Below are positions 15,031 through 22,867 of a stretch of 43,101 bases of DNA, one piece after another. The DNA is from Cumulibacter manganitolerans (GTDB lineage: Bacteria > Actinomycetota > Actinomycetes > Mycobacteriales > Antricoccaceae), in assembly GCF_009602465.1 (NCBI RefSeq), contig NZ_WBKP01000034.1:1-43101 (forward strand), in the 5' to 3' direction. How positions within the stretch are numbered: the stretch's first letter is position 1; each line of letters begins with the position of its first letter. The notes beneath the pieces are model-generated. The model saw only the letters and a list, made by a program, of their open reading frames with translations, was not told where the DNA came from and made no database searches. The position numbers and the translations under genes were made by a program.

Positions 15031-18000
15031 ATGACATCGGTAGCCGACCCCACCCGGCCAGATACCGACACGCCCGCCCGGACGCCGCGCCAGGAGATCC
15101 TGACCGGCACCGAGGCCGTCGTCCGCCTGCTGATCGAGCAGGCGAAGGCGGACCGGCGGGCCGGCCGCAACACGGGAGGATTCGCCTCCGGCTACCCCGG
15201 ATCGCCCGTCGCCCGCATCCACGACCTGCTCGAGGAGCAGCGCGACGCCCTCGCCGCGCACGGTATCCACCCGGCCGCGGGGCTGAACGAGGAGCTCGCG
15301 GCGACCGCCGTCTGGGGCAGCCAGACCGTCACGGGGCTCGAGTCGGCGCAGGTGGACGGCGTGTTCGCCCTCTGGTACGGCAAGGCCCCGGGGGTGGATC
15401 GCGCGGGCGACGCGCTGCACCACGGCAACATCCGCGGGGCGTCACCGCACGGCGGCGTGCTCGTCGTCGCCGGTGACGACCCGAAGCCGAACGCGACGGT
15501 CTATCCCTCCGACAGCACGGCCACGCTGGCGTCGTGGGGCATGCCGGTGCTCTATCCGGGGAACATGCAGGAGGTCCTCGACCTGGGCCTGCACGGCTAC
15601 GCCCTGTCCCGCGCGAGCGCGCTGTGGGTCGGGATGAAGCTGGTCACCGACGTGGCCGACGGCTCGGCGACGGTCGACCTCGACCCGGACCGGATCGCCC
15701 CGGTCGTGCCCGCCCTCACCTTGGACGGCGCGCCGTTCGTGCCGAAGATCCGGATCAACGACGCGGGCGTGGGCATGCTCGAGGCCGAGCGCGATCTGTA
15801 CCTCGGCCGGCTGGCGATGGCCGCGGAGTACGCCCGCGTCAACGACCTGAACCCCGTGCACAGCGGCGATCAGCGGGCGACGGTGGGCCTGGTCGCTCCT
15901 GGCAAGACCTACTACGACCTGCGCCAGGCGCTGGACAGGCTCGGCCTGGACGACGCGCGGCTCACCGAGCACGGCATCCGGCTCAAGCAGGTGCGGCTGC
16001 TGCACCCGCTGTCCCCGCGGGAGTGGACCGACTTCGCCGCCGGGCTCGACGAGATCATCGTGGTCGAGGAGAAGCAGCCGCTGCTGGAGCGCCAGCTCAA
16101 GGACGTCTACTACGCCGCCGAGCATCGGCCGACCCTGGTCGGGCGGCACACCCCCGAGGGTGCCGAGTTCCTGCCGGTCGGCGGCGAGCTCGGCATCGAC
16201 CAGATCGCGCGGATCGTGGGCAACCGGCTGCGGGAGACCCACAATCTCGTCCTCGACGAGCCCGCGCGCCAGCCGCGGGTGCGGCCGCTGCTGCCGCTCG
16301 CGACCGCCCGCACCGGCTTCTTCTGCTCCGGCTGCCCGCACAGCACCTCGTTGCGCGCCCCGAAGGACGCGCAGGTCGGGGCCGGGATCGGCTGCCACAT
16401 CATGGGGCTGCTGATCGACCGCGACGAGTACGGCGACATCCGCAGCTACACCCAGATGGGTGGCGAGGGTGCGCAGTGGGTCGGGATGCAGCCCTTCGCC
16501 GCCGACAAGCACCTCATCCAGAACCTCGGCGACGGCACGTACCACCACTCGGGCAGCCTCGCCGTCCGGCAGGCGATCTCGGCCGGCGTCAACATCACCT
16601 ACAAGCTCCTCGTCAACGGCACCGTGGGCATGACCGGCGGTCAGGACATCTCCGGCGGCATGCGGGTGCCCGACCTCGTGCGCGAGCTGCTGGCCGAGGG
16701 GGTCGCCAGGATCGCGATCACGACCGAGGACCCGGCTCGCTACCGGCGGGTCCGCCTGCCCCGCGGGGTGAAGGTGCACCACCGCGACGCCCTCATGGAC
16801 GTGCAGGAGGAGCTGCGGGCGGTCCCGGGCGTCACGGTGCTGATCCACGACCAGGAGTGCGCGTCCGAGCGGCGGCGCCGCTGGCGCGCCGAGGGCTCGA
16901 AGCCGACCACCCGCGTCGTGATCAACGAGCGGGTGTGCGAGGGCTGCGGGGACTGCAACGTGCAGTCCCAGTGCCTGTCGGTACAGCCCACGACCACGCC
17001 CTTCGGGCGCAAGAACACGATCCATCAGTCGAGCTGCAACCTCGACTTCTCCTGCGTGAAGGGCGACTGCCCGTCGTTCATGACCGTCGAGGTCAAGAAC
17101 GCGCGCAAGGATCGCGTCACCGCCCCCGAGCCGCCCGCCGTCCCCGAGCCCAGCAAGCTCGCCCGCGCGTCCGAGCTCAACGTGCAGCTCGCGGGCATCG
17201 GCGGCACCGGGGTCGTCTCGGTGAGCCGGGTCCTCGCGGCCGCCGCGGCGCTCGAGGGCCGCCAGGCCCGCGCGCTCGACCTGACCGGCTCGACGATCAA
17301 GGCCGGCCCGGTGGTCTCGCACATCCACATCCGCGACACCGACACCGCCGCGCCGTCGAAGCTCGACGCCGGGTCGGCGGACCTGTTCATCGCATTCGAC
17401 CTGCTGACCGCCGTGACGCCCGAGAACCTGCTCGCGGCGTCCCCCCGACGCACCGTGCTGGTCGCCTCGACCAGCGCCGTGCCGACCGCGCAGATGGCGA
17501 TCGACTCCACGGTGCGCTACCCCGCGCTGGCCGAGCTTCGATCGCAGATCGACGCCGTCACGCGTCACGAGCACAACGCGTATCTCGACGTCGAGCAGAT
17601 CGCCGGCGCGCTGTTCGGGAACCACATGGCCGGCAACGCCCTGCTGCTCGGCGTCGCCTACCAGCGCGGCGCGATCCCGATGTCGTCGGACAGCATCGAG
17701 CAGGCGATCCGCGAGGACGGGATCGCCGTCGAGCAGAACCTCTCGGCCTTCCGCTGGGGACGCGCGCTCGTGCACGACCCGCAGCTCGTCGCCGGTCTCG
17801 CGCCGGACGCGAACGCCGCCGGGCACGGCCTGCTCGATGCGGCGTCGCGGGCGCTGATCGCCGGCGTCGGCGCCGAGGGCGCGCTCGCCGAGCTGCTCGC
17901 GGTGCGCATTCCCGACCTGATCGGCTACCAGAACCGGCGCTATGCGCAGGAGTACGCCGATCTCGTGGCGCGGGCCAAGCGGGCCGAGGACGCCATCGGC

Positions 18001-18564
18001 GGCGACGGCTCGTTCGCCGAGACCGTGGCGATCCAGGCACACCGCCTGATGGCCTACAAGGACGAGTACGAGGTGGCGCGGCTGCACCTGCTGGACTCGG
18101 CACGGATGCAGGTCGAGGGCGAGTTCGGGACCGGCGCGACCGTCTCCTGGAACCTGCAGCCGCCGATCCTGAACGGGCTCGGCCTCACCCGGAAGGTCCG
18201 GCTCGGCCCGTGGTTCGCGCCGGCCCTCGGCGCGCTGACCGGCCTGAAGAGGCTGCGCGGCACGGTCGCCGACCCGTTCGGCCGCGCGGTCGTGCGCCGC
18301 CTCGAGCGCGAGCTCGCGGCGCACTACCGCGAGCTGATCGAGTCCGTCTCGGCCGCGCTCACCGCCGGCAACCACGCGCACGCCGTCGAGCTGGCCGGGA
18401 CGGCGGACGTGATCCGCGGCTACGAGCAGGTCAAGCTCCGCAACGTCGCCGAGTACCAGGACCGGGTACGCCGCGCCGCCGCGCCGGTCGGCGTCCCGGT
18501 ACCCCGGCTCGACCGGATCGACACGCTCACTACGAAGGGACGGCAGCATGCCGCAGACCACTAG
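15031..18564 (+). CDS. Indolepyruvate ferredoxin oxidoreductase, fused alpha-beta form
   Basis: A 1177-residue thiamine-diphosphate enzyme that oxidatively decarboxylates (aryl) 2-oxo acids to acyl-CoA while reducing ferredoxin. The order is: N-terminal pyrimidine-binding domain (GGFASGYPGSPVARIHD, about 50-65), TPP-binding core (GAGIGCHIMG and QMGGEGAQWVGM, about 450-490), ferredoxin-like Cys cluster (Cys636, Cys639, Cys642 and a second group in CNLDFSCVKGDCP), and a C-terminal gamma-type domain (QLAGIGGTGVVSVSRVL). It contains all subunits in one chain, as in proteobacterial and actinobacterial aerobes. The start has a GAGGAG ribosome site. It overlaps the next gene by 17 nt. The true 2-oxo-acid substrate is unknown. 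Confidence 0.9.
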   Translation: MTSVADPTRPDTDTPARTPRQEILTGTEAVVRLLIEQAKADRRAGRNTGGFASGYPGSPVARIHDLLEEQRDALAAHGIHPAAGLNEELAATAVWGSQTVTGLESAQVDGVFALWYGKAPGVDRAGDALHHGNIRGASPHGGVLVVAGDDPKPNATVYPSDSTATLASWGMPVLYPGNMQEVLDLGLHGYALSRASALWVGMKLVTDVADGSATVDLDPDRIAPVVPALTLDGAPFVPKIRINDAGVGMLEAERDLYLGRLAMAAEYARVNDLNPVHSGDQRATVGLVAPGKTYYDLRQALDRLGLDDARLTEHGIRLKQVRLLHPLSPREWTDFAAGLDEIIVVEEKQPLLERQLKDVYYAAEHRPTLVGRHTPEGAEFLPVGGELGIDQIARIVGNRLRETHNLVLDEPARQPRVRPLLPLATARTGFFCSGCPHSTSLRAPKDAQVGAGIGCHIMGLLIDRDEYGDIRSYTQMGGEGAQWVGMQPFAADKHLIQNLGDGTYHHSGSLAVRQAISAGVNITYKLLVNGTVGMTGGQDISGGMRVPDLVRELLAEGVARIAITTEDPARYRRVRLPRGVKVHHRDALMDVQEELRAVPGVTVLIHDQECASERRRRWRAEGSKPTTRVVINERVCEGCGDCNVQSQCLSVQPTTTPFGRKNTIHQSSCNLDFSCVKGDCPSFMTVEVKNARKDRVTAPEPPAVPEPSKLARASELNVQLAGIGGTGVVSVSRVLAAAAALEGRQARALDLTGSTIKAGPVVSHIHIRDTDTAAPSKLDAGSADLFIAFDLLTAVTPENLLAASPRRTVLVASTSAVPTAQMAIDSTVRYPALAELRSQIDAVTRHEHNAYLDVEQIAGALFGNHMAGNALLLGVAYQRGAIPMSSDSIEQAIREDGIAVEQNLSAFRWGRALVHDPQLVAGLAPDANAAGHGLLDAASRALIAGVGAEGALAELLAVRIPDLIGYQNRRYAQEYADLVARAKRAEDAIGGDGSFAETVAIQAHRLMAYKDEYEVARLHLLDSARMQVEGEFGTGATVSWNLQPPILNGLGLTRKVRLGPWFAPALGALTGLKRLRGTVADPFGRAVVRRLERELAAHYRELIESVSAALTAGNHAHAVELAGTADVIRGYEQVKLRNVAEYQDRVRRAAAPVGVPVPRLDRIDTLTTKGRQHAADH

Positions 18565-19393
18565 CCTCACCGACGACCTCGCGCACTGGCCGGAGACGAT
18601 CGCCGCGAGCTACCCACGCGTGGTGCTCAGCCCCGGCGACTTCGTCGGCGGCCCCCTCGATCCGTTCCCGGCGGCGCTGAACGACCTCGACCCCGACGTG
18701 GCGTACGCCGTGGCCGACGCGACCCTGCAGCGGGTCGTCGCCCGCACCGGAACGCGGATCGCCGGCTACAAGATCAGCGTCGCGAGCGCCCGCGACCAGG
18801 CCTCGATCAACGCGACGGAGCCGGTGCTCGGGGCCCTCACGAACGAGCAGCTGCGGCCCTCGGGCGCGCAGATCGGCCTCGACCTCGCCAACAGCCCGCT
18901 GCTCGAGCCGGAGATCGCGATGCGCACGGTGCGCGAGCTGACGCCCGAGGCGACGCTGGAGGAGATCGCGGGCGGGGTCGAGCTCACCGCCGCCATCGAG
19001 GTGCCGACCTCGCGCTTCCGCGGCTGGCTGCCCGCCGACGGCCCCGGTGTCATCGGCGTCGGCGGGCTGATCGCCGACAACGCCGTCGCCGGCTGCGTCG
19101 TCCTGGCGGACCGCTGGATCCCGGGCATCAGCCCCGAGGCGATGGAGCGCGTGACGGTCCGGCTGACGCTCCCCGACGGCGGCACCGTCGACGGTCACGC
19201 GCTGAACGTGATCGGCGGGCCGTACGCCGCGATGCGGTGGCTCGTGGGCAAGCTCGGCCGGCTCGGGCGCGCGCTGCCGGTCGGGTCGATCGTCTCCAGC
19301 GGCACGCTCGCGCCACCGACCCGCGTGGTCGCCGGGCGCTACGTGGCGACCTTCGACTCGGGTCTCGGGACCAGCTCGGTTACGTTCAGCTGA
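18548..19393 (+). CDS. MhpD / fumarylacetoacetate-hydrolase-like hydratase or decarboxylase
   Basis: A 281-residue protein of the MhpD/DmpE/DmpH group. Family segments are AGYKISVAS, EPVLGALTNEQ, AAIEVPTSRFRGW, IADNAVAGCVVL and GSIVSSGTL. Relatives hydrate 2-hydroxypenta-2,4-dienoate, decarboxylate 4-oxalocrotonate, or cleave acylpyruvates, all through a divalent metal and a 2-oxo-acid enol. The gene starts inside the end of the ferredoxin oxidoreductase gene, so translation is coupled. The usual partner aldolase and acetaldehyde dehydrogenase are not in the operon, so a classic meta-cleavage tail is not indicated. The substrate is probably an unsaturated or 2,4-dioxo acid, by inference. Confidence 0.72.
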   Translation: MPQTTSLTDDLAHWPETIAASYPRVVLSPGDFVGGPLDPFPAALNDLDPDVAYAVADATLQRVVARTGTRIAGYKISVASARDQASINATEPVLGALTNEQLRPSGAQIGLDLANSPLLEPEIAMRTVRELTPEATLEEIAGGVELTAAIEVPTSRFRGWLPADGPGVIGVGGLIADNAVAGCVVLADRWIPGISPEAMERVTVRLTLPDGGTVDGHALNVIGGPYAAMRWLVGKLGRLGRALPVGSIVSSGTLAPPTRVVAGRYVATFDSGLGTSSVTFS

Positions 19394-19416
19394 CACCGAT
19401 AGGAAACGGAGCACAC

Positions 19417-20202
19417 ATGGATCTGCATCTCGAGGGCCGGCACTTCCTGATCACCGGCGGTTCCACCGGCCTGGGGCTCGGGCTCGCCCGCACGCTCGTC
19501 GACGAGGGCGCGCACGTCCTGCTGGTCGGGCGCAGCCAGGACAAGCTGGACGCCGCCGCGCAGCAGCTCACCGACGCGGGCGCGTCGGGCCGCGTGCTGA
19601 CCAAGCCCACCGACGTCCGCGACCCGGACATCCTGCAGGCCGCGATCGACACCGCCGAGCGCGAGTGGGGCGTGCTCGACGGGCTGGTCAACAACGCCGG
19701 CGTGCACACCAGCGGCGGCTTCGAGAACACCACGGACGAGGAGTGGCAGGCCGACTTCGAGCTGAAGCTGCTGGCGAAGGTCCGCGGCATCCGGCAGAGC
19801 CTCCCGCTGCTGCGCAAGAGCGACGCGCCGTCGGTGCTGAACGTGCTGAGCATCTTCGCGAAGTTCCAGCCGCCGCGGTCGATGCCGAGCTCGGTGTACC
19901 GCGCGGCGGGGCTGGCGCTGACCAACGGCCTGTCGCGCGACCTGGCCGCCGACGGCATCCGGGTCAACGCGACCCTCATCGGCTTCGTGCACAGCGACCA
20001 GTGGGTGCGCGGCGCGGCGGCGTCCGACCAGCCGGTCGAGGACTGGGAGGCCAAGCGCGCGTCGGACCTCGGCGTCCCGCTCGGTCGGGTCGGCCGCACC
20101 GAGGAGTTCGCCGACATCGCGGCGTTCCTGCTGTCGCCGCGCGCCGGCTATCTGACCGGTACGGCGATCAACGTCGACGGCGGCCTGTCGATGGTCATCT
20201 GA
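19417..20202 (+). CDS. Atypical short-chain dehydrogenase/reductase lacking the catalytic lysine
   Basis: A 261-residue Rossmann protein with the cofactor motif TGGSTGLGLG (13-22) and VNNAG (91-95). In the active-site region, LSIFAKFQPPRSMPSSVYRAAG (144-165), Tyr161 is present but the position of the usual YxxxK lysine is Gly165. The Ser145-Tyr161 spacing is longer than in classical members. This matches the BKR-like subgroup of SDRs known to lack the canonical tetrad. It may use a different mechanism or not act as a simple NAD(P)H oxidoreductase. The start at ATG 19417 follows AGGAAACGGAG. It is fourth in the operon, 23 nt after the hydratase and 16 nt before the oxidase gene. Confidence 0.8.
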   Translation: MDLHLEGRHFLITGGSTGLGLGLARTLVDEGAHVLLVGRSQDKLDAAAQQLTDAGASGRVLTKPTDVRDPDILQAAIDTAEREWGVLDGLVNNAGVHTSGGFENTTDEEWQADFELKLLAKVRGIRQSLPLLRKSDAPSVLNVLSIFAKFQPPRSMPSSVYRAAGLALTNGLSRDLAADGIRVNATLIGFVHSDQWVRGAAASDQPVEDWEAKRASDLGVPLGRVGRTEEFADIAAFLLSPRAGYLTGTAINVDGGLSMVI

Positions 20203-20218
20203 GAGACCGGAGAACGAC

Positions 20219-21493
20219 ATGCCCCGCAAGGTTCCTACGGTCGCCGACCTCAAGCCCTTCTTGAAGGTCCGCAAGCCGATCCTCGACCGCACCACCAGCC
20301 GGCTGGCCAGATCCCAGAGCGTCGGCGATCTCGCCCGGTTCGCGCGCCGCCGCGTGCCGAAGTCGGTGTGGGAGTTCGTCTCCGGCGCCGCCGAGGACGA
20401 GATCACCCTCGACGAGAACCGGCGGGCGCTCGCCCGCGTGCGGTTCACGCCGCGGGCCTACGGCCAGGTCGCCACGCCCGACATATCCACGACGATCCTC
20501 GGCAGGCCCGCACCGTCGCCCATCATCATCGCTCCCACGGGGTTCACCCGGCTCAGCCACCACGAGGGCGAGTCCGCGGTGGCGCGCGCCGCGGAGGACG
20601 CCGGCGCCCCCTACTGCCTGTCCACGATGGCGACCACCTCGATCAGCGACGTCGCCGACGCGGCACCCGGCGGGCGGAACTGGTTCCAGGTCTACCTGAT
20701 GCGCGACCGCAGCATCACCGAGGCGCAGCTGGCCGAGGCCAAGGCGGCGGGCTACGAGGCGCTGATGCTCACCATCGACACCCCCGCCACGGGGCTGCGC
20801 CGCAGGGACCTGCGCACCGGGTTCGACATCCCGCCCCGCCTCACCGGCCGTGCGTTGCTGGACATGACGGTCAACCCCCGCTGGGTGTACGACCTGGTGA
20901 CCCACGAGCCGCTGAAGTTCGCCGCGCTCGGCGAGGAGTCCCCGTTCCAGCGGTGGGGACAGTCCGGCGTCGTGGTCGAGCAGGAGATGCGCCCCGAGCA
21001 CATCGCGTGGCTGCGCGAGCGGTGGGACGGACCGGTCATCGTCAAGGGCGTGATGAGCGCCGAGGACGCGATCGACTCGGTGGACGCCGGCGCCGCCGGA
21101 GTCGTGGTGTCCAACCACGGCGGACGGCAGCTCGACCGCACCGAGGCCTCGATCACCGTGCTGCCGCGGGTTCGTGACGCGATCGGTGACCGCGCGGAGG
21201 TCTACGTCGACTCCGGGTTCCGCTCCGGCGCCGATATCGCCGCCGCGATCGGGCTCGGCGCCGACGCGGTGCTGATCGGCCGGCCGTACCTCTACGGGCT
21301 GATGATGGCCGGCCAGGACGGCGTGCAGAAGTGCCTGCAGATCCTCCGCGCCGAGCTGCGCCGCACCATGATGCTGCTCGGCACGCCGACGCTGCGCGAC
21401 ATCGGACCGCAGCACGTCTCGTTGGCGGCGCCGGGCGCACCGGAGCAGGCCGACGAAACGGGGAGGAGCAGCCGTGTGGGCCAAGCACGTTGA
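20219..21493 (+). CDS. FMN-dependent alpha-hydroxy-acid oxidase/dehydrogenase (LldD-like)
   Basis: A 424-residue TIM-barrel flavoenzyme that oxidises L-2-hydroxy acids to 2-oxo acids. Visible are IIIAPTGFTRL (102-112), the WFQVYL strand (155-160), TIDTPATGLRRRD, VKGV (275-278), the catalytic His300 in SNHGGRQLD, and the phosphate-binding DSGFRSGADI and LIGRPYLYG segments. The N-terminal arrangement (PTVADLKPFLKVRKP) resembles mycobacterial LldD2 lactate dehydrogenase. Mandelate, phenyllactate and indolelactate are alternatives to lactate; the indolepyruvate-type oxidoreductase in the same operon makes an aryl or long-chain hydroxy acid attractive. The stop overlaps the next gene by 20 nt. Confidence 0.85.
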   Translation: MPRKVPTVADLKPFLKVRKPILDRTTSRLARSQSVGDLARFARRRVPKSVWEFVSGAAEDEITLDENRRALARVRFTPRAYGQVATPDISTTILGRPAPSPIIIAPTGFTRLSHHEGESAVARAAEDAGAPYCLSTMATTSISDVADAAPGGRNWFQVYLMRDRSITEAQLAEAKAAGYEALMLTIDTPATGLRRRDLRTGFDIPPRLTGRALLDMTVNPRWVYDLVTHEPLKFAALGEESPFQRWGQSGVVVEQEMRPEHIAWLRERWDGPVIVKGVMSAEDAIDSVDAGAAGVVVSNHGGRQLDRTEASITVLPRVRDAIGDRAEVYVDSGFRSGADIAAAIGLGADAVLIGRPYLYGLMMAGQDGVQKCLQILRAELRRTMMLLGTPTLRDIGPQHVSLAAPGAPEQADETGRSSRVGQAR

Positions 21494-22484
21494 TCGGCCG
21501 CGGCACGTCGCGGGGATCGAGGTCGACCCGCCGTCGGCCGACGATCTCGGCGAGGGCGAGGTGCTGCTGCGGTTCCTCGCGGGCGGCCTGTGCGGCAGCG
21601 ACGGCCCCTTCTACCGCGGCAACGCCAATCCCTGGCTCGGCGCGGGCGAGGTGCACCCCGGCACCCCGATGCACGAGATCGTCGGCGAGGTGGTCGCCAC
21701 CCGCTCCGAGCTGCACGAGGTCGGCACCCGGGTCGTCGGGTGGGCCGACGGCTGGAACGCCCTCCAGGAGTACGTGGTGGTGCGCGGCTCGTCGGTGCTG
21801 GCCTACGACCCCGAGCTGTCCCCCGCGCACGCGCTGATGCTGCAGCCGCTGGCCTGCGTGATCTACGCGGTGGAGCAGCTGGGACCGACCACCGGCCGCG
21901 ACGCGGCCGTGCTGGGGCTGGGGCCCATCGGCGTGCTGTTCGCGCACGTCCTGGCCAACGGCGGAGCGGCCAGCGTCACGGGGGTCGACGTGATCGACCG
22001 CAGCGACGTCGCGGGCTTCTTCGGCGTGGACCGCTTCGAGCATCACACCACGAGCTCCTGGCTCGCCGCGCTGGTGGCCGCCGACGGTCCCCGGCGCAGC
22101 GAGTTCCTCGCCAGCGGAACGAACGAGAACCGGCCCGACCTCATCGTGGAGGCCATCGGTCACCAGGTGAGCTCGCTGACGCACGCCCTCGAGGCGGTCC
22201 GCGAGCGCGGGCTCGTCTTCTACTTCGGCATCCCGGACGACCCGGTCTACCCGGTCCCGGTGGAGCTGATGCTGCGCAAGCACCTCACGCTGAAGTCCGG
22301 GACCACGCTGGAGCGCCGGCGGGTCCTGGCAGCGGCGAACGACTACGTGAAGCGGTACCCCGAGTTCCCTGGGCGCTACGTCACGCGCACCTACCCCGTC
22401 GCCGAGGCGGACGCCGCGTACCGCGCAGCGTTCACTCCGGCACCTGGGCAGCTGAAGGTCGCCATCACCGACCAGCCGGCGTAG
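21474..22484 (+). CDS. Medium-chain Zn-type dehydrogenase, copy 1
   Basis: A 336-residue MDR-family protein. It has a GroES-like N-domain with GLCGSDGP (38-45) and PMHEIVGEVV (65-74) supplying the catalytic zinc ligands, and a Rossmann domain with GLGPIGVLFAHVL. The four-cysteine structural zinc loop of classical alcohol dehydrogenases is absent. GTG 21474 is preceded by GGGAGGAG and overlaps the upstream oxidase gene by 20 nt, so it is the last gene of the operon, before a strong terminator. It is a close paralogue of 28687-29655, with a roughly 15-residue insertion (around DGPRRSEFLASGTNE) near residue 205. The substrate is unknown; oxidation of a sugar alcohol or hydroxy acid is plausible. 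Confidence 0.83.
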   Translation: MWAKHVDRPRHVAGIEVDPPSADDLGEGEVLLRFLAGGLCGSDGPFYRGNANPWLGAGEVHPGTPMHEIVGEVVATRSELHEVGTRVVGWADGWNALQEYVVVRGSSVLAYDPELSPAHALMLQPLACVIYAVEQLGPTTGRDAAVLGLGPIGVLFAHVLANGGAASVTGVDVIDRSDVAGFFGVDRFEHHTTSSWLAALVAADGPRRSEFLASGTNENRPDLIVEAIGHQVSSLTHALEAVRERGLVFYFGIPDDPVYPVPVELMLRKHLTLKSGTTLERRRVLAAANDYVKRYPEFPGRYVTRTYPVAEADAAYRAAFTPAPGQLKVAITDQPA

Positions 22485-22494
22485 CCGCGACGCA

Positions 22495-22530
22495 GGAGCA
22501 GGGGCCGCGCCACAGCGCGGCCCCTGCTCC
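22495..22530. terminator. Strong bidirectional terminator, perfect 16-bp stem
   Basis: The arms at 22495-22510 and 22515-22530 are perfectly complementary over 16 bp with a 4-nt CACA loop. The hairpin lies between the stops of the converging MDR copy 1 (22484) and ptsH (22544) and should end both transcripts. Confidence 0.9.
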
Positions 22531-22543
22531 GGTGTCCTCGTCG

Positions 22544-22804
22544 CTACTCGGCGTCGAGATCCTGCTCGACGAGCGCCGCGATCGTCCGCATCGCGGCCTC
22601 GTCGTCGCTGGAGACCACCACGTCGTCGCCGCAGGACGCGCCGAGCGTCATGATCATCAGTGACGAGTCGGCGTCCACCGGGTCGCCGCCCGGGACGGCG
22701 AGGGTGACGTCGGCATCGAGCTCCTCGGCCTTCTCGGAGATGATCGTCGCGGGGCGGGCGTGCAGGCCCACGGAGGAGCCGACCTTCACGGTGATGCTGG
22801 GCAT
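22544..22804 (-). CDS. ptsH: Phosphocarrier protein HPr
   Basis: An 86-residue HPr. His15 in GLHARPA accepts phosphate from Enzyme I and passes it to the fructose EIIA. The regulatory region reads DADSSLMIM with serines at 47 and 48. HPr-kinase control is not typical of actinobacteria and no kinase gene is seen here. AAGGAACAACC precedes the ATG. It is the last gene of the fruR-fruK-fruA-ptsH unit, 63 nt after fruA, and faces the strong terminator at 22495. Confidence 0.95.
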   Translation of the reverse strand: MPSITVKVGSSVGLHARPATIISEKAEELDADVTLAVPGGDPVDADSSLMIMTLGASCGDDVVVSSDDEAAMRTIAALVEQDLDAE

Positions 22805-22867
22805 GGTTGTTCCTTTCGAAGGGGTGGTGGCGGGTCTCGAAGGGTCGCGACGAATCGTCGCACGGGC

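Noticed and set aside
15442-18570. 1042-residue minus-strand and 1048-residue plus-strand frames across the ferredoxin oxidoreductase gene
   Set aside because: Both are shadows of the 1177-residue enzyme, with no domain pattern and with Arg/Ala/Gly-biased composition.
20219-21493. Hydroxy-acid oxidase as MftD of a mycofactocin cluster
   Set aside because: MftD proteins belong to this family, but no mftA, mftB, mftC, mftE or mftF is nearby, and the operon genes fit hydroxy-acid catabolism better.
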